Positions 30,400 to 38,098 of a DNA stretch of 64,000 bases are shown here, piece by piece. The notes under the pieces were generated by a model. It was not told the origin of the DNA. It did not search any database and saw only the letters and a list, made by a program, of their open reading frames with translations. The position numbers and the translations under genes were made by a program. Origin of the DNA: Delta-02 sp964513565 (GTDB taxonomy: Bacteria; Desulfobacterota; Syntrophorhabdia; Syntrophorhabdales; Syntrophorhabdaceae); assembly GCA_964513565.1 (NCBI GenBank), contig CAZENE010000008.1, positions 1 through 64,000 on the forward strand. The letters are read 5' to 3'. Position 1 is the stretch's first letter. Each line of letters opens with the position of its first letter.

Positions 30400-30428
30400 A
30401 AAATATCATATGATTACATACATTTCAA
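30400..30428 (-). promoter_or_regulatory. Candidate promoter of the rpsB operon
   Basis: Minus-strand TTGAAA (30428-30423) and TATTTT (30405-30400) with 17-bp spacing, giving a leader of about 90 nt before rpsB. The upstream terminator at 30428-30464 abuts the -35, neatly separating this unit from the PAS gene. Confidence 0.55.
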
Positions 30429-30464
30429 TAAAAACCCGCAAGGAATGACGTTCCGGGTTTTTTG
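30428..30464. terminator. Terminator between the PAS gene and rpsB
   Basis: AAAACCCG and CGGGTTTT arms flank an inner GGAA/TTCC pair, with an A-run on the left and TTTTTT on the right, so it can act in both directions. For the minus-strand PAS gene it lies about 90 bp after the stop. Confidence 0.6.
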
Positions 30465-30548
30465 TAAAATCGTAAAACGTAAAATGTGAATCGATGTCCG
30501 GGATGAATTCAACGCGTAAAGAACACGGAAGGTAGAAGTCCTCCCTTT

Positions 30549-32111
30549 TTAGCCTTTGCAGTTTTCGGCGTAAAGTCGAATGTCCCTGACGATGGCCTGG
30601 AGATACCTCTTTCCGGCAAGGTCAAGGTAATTTAAGCTGATCTCCGTATCGAAGTCGCTGCCGTCTATCCGCCTGTGTGTCCAGCGGAAAAATTGTGGTG
30701 TGCCCTGCAGGGCGGCCTGCATTATTCGCATGGCCTTCTCCCGGGAACCGGTACCGTCGGGCTGGGAGGGCGGTGACAGTTCGTAGGGCGCCTTTCCGAG
30801 GATCTCTTCTTTGGACCCTTCGAACATGGCGAGTGCCTTCAAGTTGCAGTCAATGAAAGAGGTACCGTCTATCAGGAAGATGGCGTCGTTGGCGTTGTCG
30901 AAGATTGCGTGGAACCTCATCTCGCTGTCCCTGAGAGCATCGCTTGCCAGGCGGCGCTCCGTGACATCCCGGATATACGCAAGCGTAACCCGTTCACCGC
31001 GGAAAGTGATGCCGGTCGCCGACACCTCGATATAGACTGTACTGCCGTCCTTCCGGATACCTTTTGCCTCGTATTTATCGGGAACGTCGCCTCCCCGCTG
31101 TCTGCGTTCATTGATCAGCCGGACCTTTTCGAGGTCGTCGGGATGGATCGTTCTTTCATGGGTTTTACCAAGTACTTCGTCCGGAGAATCAAACCCGAAG
31201 ATCTGACAGAAACGCTGATTCACGTAAAGATGGACTCTTCCCCGCACTATGGCGACCCCGTCATTCGAATATTCGATGGCGGTCCTGTACCTTTCTTCGG
31301 ATTCCCTGAGCTTTTCCTCGGCCTGTTTTTGCTCAGTGACGTCCCGGACGGACTGGATGACCCCCGTGATCCTGCCGTCGAGATCGTAGATCGGACTTGC
31401 TTTCACCCAGACGTAGGTAAGTTTTCCCTTTATCACGAGGGGTTCTATAGGTTCCGCGACGAGCCTGTCCATTTCCTTGGCCAGGAAGGAATAGCTCTTT
31501 TCCGCATCTCTATCGGGCCTGAGGACAAAATCGGCGAGCAGCGGCTGCCGTCTTCCGTAAAATGGGATCGCATATTCGTAATTACCCTTTCCGAGGATAT
31601 TGACCGCCTTGACCCCGGAAATTTCCTCAATGGCACGGTTCCATGCGATGACTCGTCCCTCGGTGTCGATCGCAAACGTCGCGTCCGGAAGAAAATTGAT
31701 AATATCGGTAAGCCTGCGTTCCGATTCGATCAATGCGTCCTCGGTCTTCTTCCGTTCTGTGATGTCCTCAACGACAGTCACGAAGCTGTCTTCGCCGGAA
31801 TAAGAATGCAATATGACACTGATGACCGCATTAAATATACGGTCGTCCTTGTGCTTGAGGTTGAGCGCGTAGTTCCTGAGGACCTGTTTGTTCCTGACGT
31901 GCTCGATCATGAGCTTTCTATCGTCGGGGCTTGTATAAAACGCTTTCACGTTGAGTGTGGACATATCTTTACGGGTATATCCCGTTATGCGCTGCAGCAT
32001 CGAATTATAGGCTATGATCTTGCCGTCAAGGGTGCTGACGCATATACCAACGGGGATATTCTCGAAGATTATGCGGTACCGGTCTTCGTGTATGGAATTG
32101 CTCTGGTGCAT
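30549..32111 (-). CDS. Multi-PAS sensor protein without an output domain
   Basis: A 520-residue soluble protein made almost entirely of four PAS domains: about 10-120 (ending VVEDITERKK), 125-260 (ending SVRDVTEQKQ), 265-385 (ending YIRDVTERRL) and 390-515 (ending IVRDIRLY). The repeated D-V/I-T-E-R/Q-K ends are PAC-type junctions. No transmembrane segment, histidine kinase, GGDEF, EAL or effector domain is seen, and the frame ends naturally 12 residues after the last PAS. It may act as a ligand-binding partner or scaffold for a kinase encoded elsewhere. It is divergent from the small ORF/radical SAM pair. Confidence 0.85.
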   Translation of the reverse strand: MHQSNSIHEDRYRIIFENIPVGICVSTLDGKIIAYNSMLQRITGYTRKDMSTLNVKAFYTSPDDRKLMIEHVRNKQVLRNYALNLKHKDDRIFNAVISVILHSYSGEDSFVTVVEDITERKKTEDALIESERRLTDIINFLPDATFAIDTEGRVIAWNRAIEEISGVKAVNILGKGNYEYAIPFYGRRQPLLADFVLRPDRDAEKSYSFLAKEMDRLVAEPIEPLVIKGKLTYVWVKASPIYDLDGRITGVIQSVRDVTEQKQAEEKLRESEERYRTAIEYSNDGVAIVRGRVHLYVNQRFCQIFGFDSPDEVLGKTHERTIHPDDLEKVRLINERRQRGGDVPDKYEAKGIRKDGSTVYIEVSATGITFRGERVTLAYIRDVTERRLASDALRDSEMRFHAIFDNANDAIFLIDGTSFIDCNLKALAMFEGSKEEILGKAPYELSPPSQPDGTGSREKAMRIMQAALQGTPQFFRWTHRRIDGSDFDTEISLNYLDLAGKRYLQAIVRDIRLYAENCKG

Positions 32112-32196
32112 AGGATCGATAGGTTGTTATCATAACACTATTTCTTAGCAGATTCAGCTACATTATCGCGGTATGCCTCGCAAAAGAGACATTCCC

Positions 32197-32226
32197 TTGA
32201 AAATATTGGGGGTTATATGGTATGTT
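32197..32226 (+). promoter_or_regulatory. Candidate promoter of the small ORF/radical SAM pair
   Basis: TTGAAA (32197-32202) and TATGTT (32221-32226) with 18-bp spacing; predicted start about 20 bp before the small ORF's ATG and just ahead of its GGGAGGA ribosome site. Confidence 0.45.
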
Positions 32227-32251
32227 GAACGGAAAAATAACGGGAGGAATC

Positions 32252-32380
32252 ATGCCGTCTCTATCCAAGAAAACCGATCTGAAAAGAAAAAGAAAGAAAG
32301 CAGCCCAGAACCCCAAAAGAAAGAAGGCGATGTCGAAGGCTTCGACCCCGGCATTTCCCGTGCATGTCGACAAGGAATGA
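32252..32380 (+). CDS. 42-residue highly basic small protein
   Basis: A short frame preceded by a strong ribosome site (GGGAGGA, 32242-32248, three bases before the ATG). Residues 6-28 are dominated by Lys and Arg (KKTDLKRKRKKAAQNPKRKK), and the C-terminus STPAFPVHVDKE is distinct. The stop codon TGA overlaps the ATG of the radical SAM gene (ATGA at 32377-32380), so the two are translationally coupled. No family recognised. It could be a nucleic-acid-binding peptide, a leader controlling translation of the downstream gene, or a precursor substrate of the radical SAM enzyme; the absence of a Cys- or Gly-rich core makes a classical RiPP less likely. Confidence 0.65.
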   Translation: MPSLSKKTDLKRKRKKAAQNPKRKKAMSKASTPAFPVHVDKE

Positions 32381-33534
32381 ATGGAAGGCCGCTGAGATTT
32401 GAAATAGGGCCCATAAGGCCGCCTAACGAAGCGTACAGTCTGCTCGTACGCTTTACGAGGAACTGTTCGTGGAACAAATGCCTCTTTTGCCAGCTCTACA
32501 AAAGCAAGCGTTTCGAGAAGCGTTCCCTCGATGAGATCAAGGCGGACATAGATACCATCAAGGCCATCCGGGATGACATTAAAGAGCTTTCCTGGAAAAA
32601 AGGTTTCAACGGTAAAATAACGGATGCTCTCGTTGAAAGTGTATTTGCGAGCAATGTTATCAATGAAGGCTATAAGTCCGTAGCCGTATGGATGTATTTC
32701 GGGTGTAAGAACGTCTTCATTCAGGATGCCAATTCACTGGCCATGAAGGCCGATGTTTTCATCGAGGCGCTCAAATACCTCAAGGAAACATTTCCGACAA
32801 TAGACCGCGTAACGAGTTATGCCAGGGCCCGCACCATCGCGCGGAGCGTATCGCCCGACAACCTCAAGAAGATGAAGAAAGCCGGTCTTACACGTCTGCA
32901 CGTGGGTCTCGAGTCGGGCAGCGACGAACTCCTGCAGTTCATGAGCAAGGGAGTCACCCGCGACGATCACATCCTTTGCGGAAAAAAAGTAAAAGACGCC
33001 GGCATCGAGCTGTCGGAATATGTCGTTCTCGGCCTGGGCGGAAAGAAATGGTGGAGAGAGCACGCCCTGCAAACCGCCAGCCTTCTCAACACAATAGACC
33101 CTGATTTTATACGGTTCAGGACCTTAAAGGTCTTGAGGACCATGCCGCTTTATCAAAAGCTGGAAGACAAGGAGTTCCTGCTGCCCGGTGAAGAGGATAT
33201 CCTTCGGGAAGAGCGCCTCCTCATCGAAAACCTGAATGGTATTACGAGCTGCGTTAAAAGCGACCATATTCTCAACCTGCTCGAGGAGATCGACGGCAGG
33301 CTCCCCTCCGACAAAAAGAAATTTCTCGCAACGATAGACCGGTATTTCAGCCTGTCCGAGGAACAAAGGCTCATATTCAGGTTCGGCAGGCGCTCAGGCA
33401 TTTACCGCAAGCTCGACGAACTCAGCGACGAGCTTACCTCCTTCCGCATCAAGAAATCGATCCGCGAAATGGAAGAAAAAGAACCCGGCAGTGTTGAGAA
33501 GGCGATTTCACTTTTATTAGAGAATTATATTTAG
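32377..33534 (+). CDS. Radical SAM protein
   Basis: A 385-residue radical SAM enzyme. The cluster motif is C-x4-C-x2-C (RNCSWNKCLFCQL, about residues 24-36), where Cys residues bind the [4Fe-4S] cluster that cleaves SAM. The barrel continues with TRLHVGLESGSDELL near 173-187, a typical strand-4 SAM/substrate motif, and SEYVVLGLGGKKWW near 211. The C-terminal 110 residues are helical and charged, without the extra Cys clusters of SPASM-domain peptide-modifying enzymes. The start at 32377 is set by the ATGA overlap with the small basic ORF; the frame extends upstream to 32173 but reads the small gene out of frame. Substrate unknown. Confidence 0.85.
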   Translation: MNGRPLRFEIGPIRPPNEAYSLLVRFTRNCSWNKCLFCQLYKSKRFEKRSLDEIKADIDTIKAIRDDIKELSWKKGFNGKITDALVESVFASNVINEGYKSVAVWMYFGCKNVFIQDANSLAMKADVFIEALKYLKETFPTIDRVTSYARARTIARSVSPDNLKKMKKAGLTRLHVGLESGSDELLQFMSKGVTRDDHILCGKKVKDAGIELSEYVVLGLGGKKWWREHALQTASLLNTIDPDFIRFRTLKVLRTMPLYQKLEDKEFLLPGEEDILREERLLIENLNGITSCVKSDHILNLLEEIDGRLPSDKKKFLATIDRYFSLSEEQRLIFRFGRRSGIYRKLDELSDELTSFRIKKSIREMEEKEPGSVEKAISLLLENYI

Positions 33535-34360
33535 GGCATATGCCGGGAATCAAGGTAAATAGACGTTGCCCAGTTTGCCAATATCATCTTAACGAGGGTG
33601 GTTTTCCTGCCTGTCGGGGACCGACAAGGCCCACGACCGGAAATGCTTTTACTTACCCTTCAACCGAGATCTGAATTCTCCTCGACATCACCTTGTATAT
33701 TAAAAGGCGCAGGGATAATCTGAATTCTGCAGGGATAATCTGACAATTTCCGTACGATCGCCACAAATCTTCTCCGCCGGAGCCGCACCGAAAATGTGCC
33801 GGTTCTTACCGGGCTCGTTGATATTCTGAGGTCTGCGGGCTACCTTGGATGGAGCATCATTACAGGTCATTTCATCGGAAATTCAGGATAACCATCAGCA
33901 AAGAAGATATCCAGAACCACAGCTTTAATCTCAACTCGATAAAACTTGACGGCCAATGCAAGCAACATCTACAGCGATTGTGTGAATTCAAAAAATCGAT
34001 ATTTGCAGGTAATTTTCACCGGTTCGCTGCCGATTACATCCAGAGGATAAAAGGGGAGACCAATGTAGTTATTCTTGAAGCCGATCCGCATATCCCGGAG
34101 CCAATTTTTAATGTTCAATTTCCATATGCGTTTGCCTTGGCTGAAGTTAAAAATATCCATCGATGCGTTGGTAATAGGCCCATAATAATTATCTCGGGAA
34201 CCCACTGACATAGTGTTGTCACTCCTGTCTGATATGATTGGGTATGCTTTAAATCGGCACCGCATGATAGAGACGGGGGGATGTTCCGCAGCTGTACACA
34301 TTTGGTTTCGCACGTAGCTCGTCCTGCATACAAAACAATTAAACAAACATGGGGAGGCAC
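33535..34360. other. 826-bp region with no confidently called gene
   Basis: Two weak candidates overlap on opposite strands: plus 33849-34208 (119 codons) and minus 33969-34457 (162 codons). Neither has a convincing ribosome site or family motif. A short plus-strand frame ending near 33890 reads like a protein C-terminus (VPVLTGLVDILRSAGYLGW). With the tandem repeat at 33709-33743 it suggests a decayed gene or element remnant. Confidence 0.4.
33709..33743. repeat. 20-bp tandem repeat, about 1.75 copies
   Basis: GCAGGGATAATCTGAATTCT at 33709-33728 is followed directly by a second partial copy to 33743; a shorter related ATCTGAATTCTC lies at 33669-33680. Confidence 0.65.
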
Positions 34361-35353
34361 ATGAACATGGAAGCAGTAATGGCGAGGTTTTTGGAGCAAC
34401 TGGAATTAGGAGAACCGCAGGAGTACCGGAACATGGCAGTCTTCCCGATCCTTGCATCCGGTAACCACAGTCCGGAATACCTGACGTTGAAGGAGGCGCT
34501 GGATAAAAGGCTCCTCAGCGTGACGGAGGTGACTACGGGCGGCCGAGTCCCGGAACTCATGGCGATGAACACGGCAGACTTACCCATCCTGCTCCTCGAC
34601 GGGGAAGAACTCTCGGGCGCGAAGCAGAACCGGGTCCTCAACACAACGATCCTCATTAAGGAGCACTCGGAGACGGTCATTCCCGTCAGCTGCACCGAGC
34701 AGGGAAGATGGTCCTATCGCTCCCCCGAGTTCAACGAATCCGGCAACGTCCTTTCGAAGAACATACGGTGGAAAAAGGCGAGGAGGGTCCATGAAAACCT
34801 GAAGATGGCCTACGTGTTCAGGTCAGACCAGGGGGAGGTCTGGGAGGATATCTCCGCCATGGCCCACGATGCAGGGGTGCACTCATCCACAGGCGCCATG
34901 AATGATGTCTTCCATTCGAAAGAAGAGGACCTTGATGAGTACCTGAAGGTTTTTCCCCTTGTGCCCGGCCAGAGAGGACTGCTCGTCTTCGTCAACGGGA
35001 AGGTATCCGGTTTTGACGTCATCTCCCTGGGACCTGCCTATGGAGCGCTCCATCAAAAGCTGGTGAAGAGCTACGCCATGGACGCTTATCTGGATGCGAG
35101 GAAGGGGAAAGGGAGCCCCGCCGTATCAACGGACCAGGCGAAAATGTTCCTTCAGGATGCCCTTGCCTGCACGGAAGAAAAATATCAGTCCCTGGGCCAC
35201 GGGTGGGACTACCGTTACGAAGGGCGATCGATCGTGGGGTCGGCCCTCCTCCACCAGGAGACGGTCATTCACACGGCGTTTTTCGGCACGACCGAAAGCG
35301 GGAAGGTCGGGAACATGGCAGGCTCCCGGCAGCGCAGAGGCCACAGGGCATAA
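34361..35353 (+). CDS. DUF6569/ARPP-1-like protein
   Basis: A 330-residue protein that resembles the ARPP-1 (DUF6569) family: early LGEPQEYRNMAVFPI (about 16-30), then YLTLKEALDKRLLSVTEVTTGGRVPELMAMN, and the hallmark LPILLLDGEELSGAKQNRVLNTTILI near 72-97. The start at 34361 is supported by GGGGAGG three bases upstream; the ATG at 34349 is inside that site. ARPP-1 was named in comparative-genomic work as associated with ADP-ribose-type signalling genes; its biochemical role is not established to my knowledge. It is followed after 52 bp by the ERCC4-nuclease gene on the same strand, so the two probably form a unit. The last 20 residues are basic and may be divergent. Confidence 0.7.
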   Translation: MNMEAVMARFLEQLELGEPQEYRNMAVFPILASGNHSPEYLTLKEALDKRLLSVTEVTTGGRVPELMAMNTADLPILLLDGEELSGAKQNRVLNTTILIKEHSETVIPVSCTEQGRWSYRSPEFNESGNVLSKNIRWKKARRVHENLKMAYVFRSDQGEVWEDISAMAHDAGVHSSTGAMNDVFHSKEEDLDEYLKVFPLVPGQRGLLVFVNGKVSGFDVISLGPAYGALHQKLVKSYAMDAYLDARKGKGSPAVSTDQAKMFLQDALACTEEKYQSLGHGWDYRYEGRSIVGSALLHQETVIHTAFFGTTESGKVGNMAGSRQRRGHRA

Positions 35354-35405
35354 TGACGGGAGGGAGAGCAGGCCTTACGACCTGTTCTCCCTCTGGAGAC
35401 AATAC

Positions 35406-36332
35406 GTGAACACATATGAATACTCCTGTAGTCACTGCAGCTATTTTATCGAAACAAGCGGCCCGTGGCCCTATTACGGGAGGCGCAACAAGAAGCAAGG
35501 CAAGCCGGGATTCGCAGATAACATTGCGGGGCCTATCTATGGCCTGACAGCACGGGTCTACTGCCCCGCCTGCGATAAGGAAAAAGACTATATCATCGTC
35601 GAATACAGAAGCCCCCTTTCCGCGCTAGACGACATATGGCTGAAAGATAGTCCACGGAAGGCCCGGATGATCTGTCGCTCGTGCAGGAACTCGGTCTTCC
35701 TGATACTGCCAGAAGGGTCCGTTACATGCCCCCGGTGCGGGAGGGGGACATTTGAAGCTTTTCGATACGAGAAAGACATCACCAACCACCCGGTCCGACC
35801 ACCGAGCACCCCGCTGAAGGTGAGGCAAAGCGGAGGATTGATCCCTGTCCCGAAGCCTACGGTAGTTATAGACTCCGCAGAGCATATGGGCTACACCTTT
35901 AAAAGGTTCACAAACTGGTTCTCAGGAACAAAACGCAGGAGACTGCCGGCCGGAGACTACACGTTGCTTGGAATGGAGGATGAAATAACAGTGGAGAGGA
36001 AATCCCTTCCTGACTTGGTGAACTCCATCATCCAGAAACGAGGTGCCTTCATATCACGATGCGAGAGGCTCTCGTCATTCAGGAAGAAGTGTTTCGTCAT
36101 TGAGGGCACCCTGAGCGCGCTGAAAACCCCCTATACAGAATCCCGGGCCCACCCCAACGCTGTCCTGGGGAGCATAATCGCGGCGCAGGAGAGGTGGGAC
36201 ATCCCCGTCCATTTCCTCGATAATTTCCTTCTCGCCGAGGAGTTCGTTGCCAGCATGCTGAGCAAGTACCATGCGTACCGGTGGCTCGAGACCAACGGGT
36301 ACGAACGCTGCCTGATAGATGGCGACATATAG
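35406..36332 (+). CDS. ERCC4-domain nuclease with N-terminal zinc ribbons
   Basis: A 308-residue protein with four Cys pairs in the first 111 residues (C8/C11, C53/C56, C90/C93, C108/C111), suggesting two zinc-ribbon units. A C-terminal ERCC4 (XPF/MUS81-type) nuclease domain covers about residues 150-300. The catalytic signature GD-x(n)-ERK-x3-D is complete: GDYTL at 183-187 and VERKSLPDL at 196-204. No helicase or HhH domain accompanies it. The start is a GTG at 35406 with GGAG about eight bases before; the open frame extends upstream but overlaps the DUF6569 gene. Structure-specific DNA cleavage is the expected activity; repair or defence roles are both possible. Confidence 0.8.
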   Translation: MNTYEYSCSHCSYFIETSGPWPYYGRRNKKQGKPGFADNIAGPIYGLTARVYCPACDKEKDYIIVEYRSPLSALDDIWLKDSPRKARMICRSCRNSVFLILPEGSVTCPRCGRGTFEAFRYEKDITNHPVRPPSTPLKVRQSGGLIPVPKPTVVIDSAEHMGYTFKRFTNWFSGTKRRRLPAGDYTLLGMEDEITVERKSLPDLVNSIIQKRGAFISRCERLSSFRKKCFVIEGTLSALKTPYTESRAHPNAVLGSIIAAQERWDIPVHFLDNFLLAEEFVASMLSKYHAYRWLETNGYERCLIDGDI

Positions 36333-36395
36333 AGGAACATCAGAATGAAATCAGCAAACCAAAAAAGGCGCATTGTCAGAGGCCAGCCTTCGTTT

Positions 36396-37889
36396 TCACC
36401 TCTTGCGGTTCTCGAAATATTCTTCTATGGCGCTGACGAGTCCCGGAATGTCGGACTTAGCGGCTTCGATGTCAACGGGGATCCCTGACTTGATGAGGGT
36501 TTCCGTTGTTATGGGGCCGATGGATGCGATCACCTTGTCCTTCAACATAGCCCTTCCGTAAACGGTTATGAAGTTGACCGCTGTCGATGAACTGGTGAAG
36601 GTGACCACGTCGAGGTCCTCGGGGGGTGGTTCGATGGATGCCGGGACCCTGGCCCTGTAGATGGGGATGACGTCGCATACCCCGCCGTTCTTCCTGACAT
36701 ATTGAATAATGACATCCCGGGCCTGTTCGGCGCGGGGTATCAGAAAATGCCTTCCTGCCACACCGAAATCTTTCAGGACCGAAACAATACCCTCCGATGT
36801 ATACACCTGCGGGACAAGGTCGGCTTTGATCCCTTGCACGGCAAGGTGGGAGGAAGTAGCAGAGCCTATGGCAATTATCGTAATGCCGCTTAAGACCCGC
36901 GCATCCTTGCCCGAACCCCGCATATGCGCAAAGAAGATCGAGACGGCATTTACACTGGTAAAAATAATAGCGTCGTAGGAAGATATCCTGGCGATAGCGG
37001 TACGAAGCCGCGTGTTGGGTACGATAGGCTCTATGTCGATAGTCGGCAGATAAACAGGCTCCGCCCCCCTGTCGAGGAGAAACTCCCCGAATTTATGCGA
37101 CTGGTGTGCGGAACGGGTTACCGCTATTTTTTTCCCGAACAATGTTTTCTGTTCGAACCAATTCAACTCCCCCCTGAGCCTGATGACGTCCCCCACGATG
37201 ATGATGCCGGGCGGAGTTATCTTCAACTCGCGGACCTTGTCCGCCAGTGTCGAAAGGGTCGCCGTTACGACCTTCTGGGCGGCCATTGTCCCCGACCGGA
37301 TAACGCAGGCGGGCGTCTCGGGGTTCTTGCCTTCGTCGATAAGCCGCCCCGTGATCCCGGGGAGGTTCTTCATGCCCATAAGAAAAACGAGGGTGTCGGG
37401 ACCATGCGCCAGTTCATGCCAGTTGATGGACGATGACTTCTTTTTTTCGTCCTCATGCCCGGTTACAAATGCGACGGTCGATGCGTGATCGCGATGGGTC
37501 AGGGGGATGCCGGCGTATGCGGGGACCGATATGGCCGATGTAATGCCGGGCACTATCTCAAAGGGAATGCCCTTTTTTGCAAGATACTGCGCCTCTTCGC
37601 CGCCACGGCCGAAGATGAAAGGGTCGCCGCCCTTCAGGCGGACCACGATATTATTGCTTGACGCCTTTTCCGCCAGGAGTGAATTTATCTCCCGTTGCGG
37701 GAGTTCATGCTGCGACGCCTTCTTCCCGGCATATATGATCTCGGCCCCTGCCCGCGCAAATTCCAGAAGCCCTTTGTTGACGAGGTTGTCATAAATTATA
37801 ACGTCGCCCCGCCGGATGAGTTCGTAGCCCCTCATCGTGATCAGCTTCATATCGCCCGGCCCGGCGCCTACAAGATATACTTTTCCCAT
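36396..37889 (-). CDS. cobA-hemD: Uroporphyrinogen-III C-methyltransferase / synthase fusion
   Basis: A 497-residue bifunctional protein of the tetrapyrrole pathway. Residues 1-245 are a SAM-dependent uroporphyrinogen III methyltransferase (VYLVGAGPGDMKLITMRG, YDNLV, VVRLKGGDPFIFGRGGEEA, VPGITSA), giving precorrin-2 toward sirohaem or cobalamin. Residues 250-497 are uroporphyrinogen III synthase (KKIAVTRSAHQ, IIFTSVNAV, VTFTSSSTAVNF). Such fusions are common in Firmicutes and deltaproteobacteria. A TATAAT lies only seven bases before the ATG, with no ribosome site, suggesting a leaderless mRNA. It converges with the ERCC4 gene. hemC and hemB are not in the window. Confidence 0.95.
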   Translation of the reverse strand: MGKVYLVGAGPGDMKLITMRGYELIRRGDVIIYDNLVNKGLLEFARAGAEIIYAGKKASQHELPQREINSLLAEKASSNNIVVRLKGGDPFIFGRGGEEAQYLAKKGIPFEIVPGITSAISVPAYAGIPLTHRDHASTVAFVTGHEDEKKKSSSINWHELAHGPDTLVFLMGMKNLPGITGRLIDEGKNPETPACVIRSGTMAAQKVVTATLSTLADKVRELKITPPGIIIVGDVIRLRGELNWFEQKTLFGKKIAVTRSAHQSHKFGEFLLDRGAEPVYLPTIDIEPIVPNTRLRTAIARISSYDAIIFTSVNAVSIFFAHMRGSGKDARVLSGITIIAIGSATSSHLAVQGIKADLVPQVYTSEGIVSVLKDFGVAGRHFLIPRAEQARDVIIQYVRKNGGVCDVIPIYRARVPASIEPPPEDLDVVTFTSSSTAVNFITVYGRAMLKDKVIASIGPITTETLIKSGIPVDIEAAKSDIPGLVSAIEEYFENRKR

Positions 37890-37895
37890 GGGAAT

Positions 37896-37925
37896 ATTAT
37901 AAGGTTGCAGGGCTTGCTAGTTCAA
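37896..37925 (-). promoter_or_regulatory. Promoter of cobA-hemD with start near the ATG
   Basis: Minus-strand TTGAAC (37925-37920) and perfect TATAAT (37901-37896), 18-bp spacing. The usual start position six to seven bases downstream falls at 37889-37890, the A of the start codon. Confidence 0.55.
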
Positions 37926-38098
37926 ACGATAAATGAAGAACACGCGGCAACAACCCGTTTTTTCTTCCTTGAAAAGAACCCCCCATTTTTATAGTATTGT
38001 GACAGATTTCATTGGACCGCCCGGTAAAGCTCCTTGTTCCTAAAGGGTATGCGGCCGGGATGACGGCGTGGCTCTAATATCATTACGGGAGGAAGGGG

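Noticed and set aside
30909..32135. 408-codon frame antisense to the PAS protein
   Set aside because: The PAS reading contains four recognisable domains; this one has none.
32158..32373. 71-codon minus-strand frame with a membrane-like hydrophobic stretch
   Set aside because: The hydrophobic run is the complement of the Lys-rich small ORF; the plus strand has the ribosome site and stop/start overlap.
33969..34457. 162-codon minus-strand frame
   Set aside because: Overlaps the start of the well-supported DUF6569-like gene and lacks a ribosome site; kept only as part of the unresolved region.
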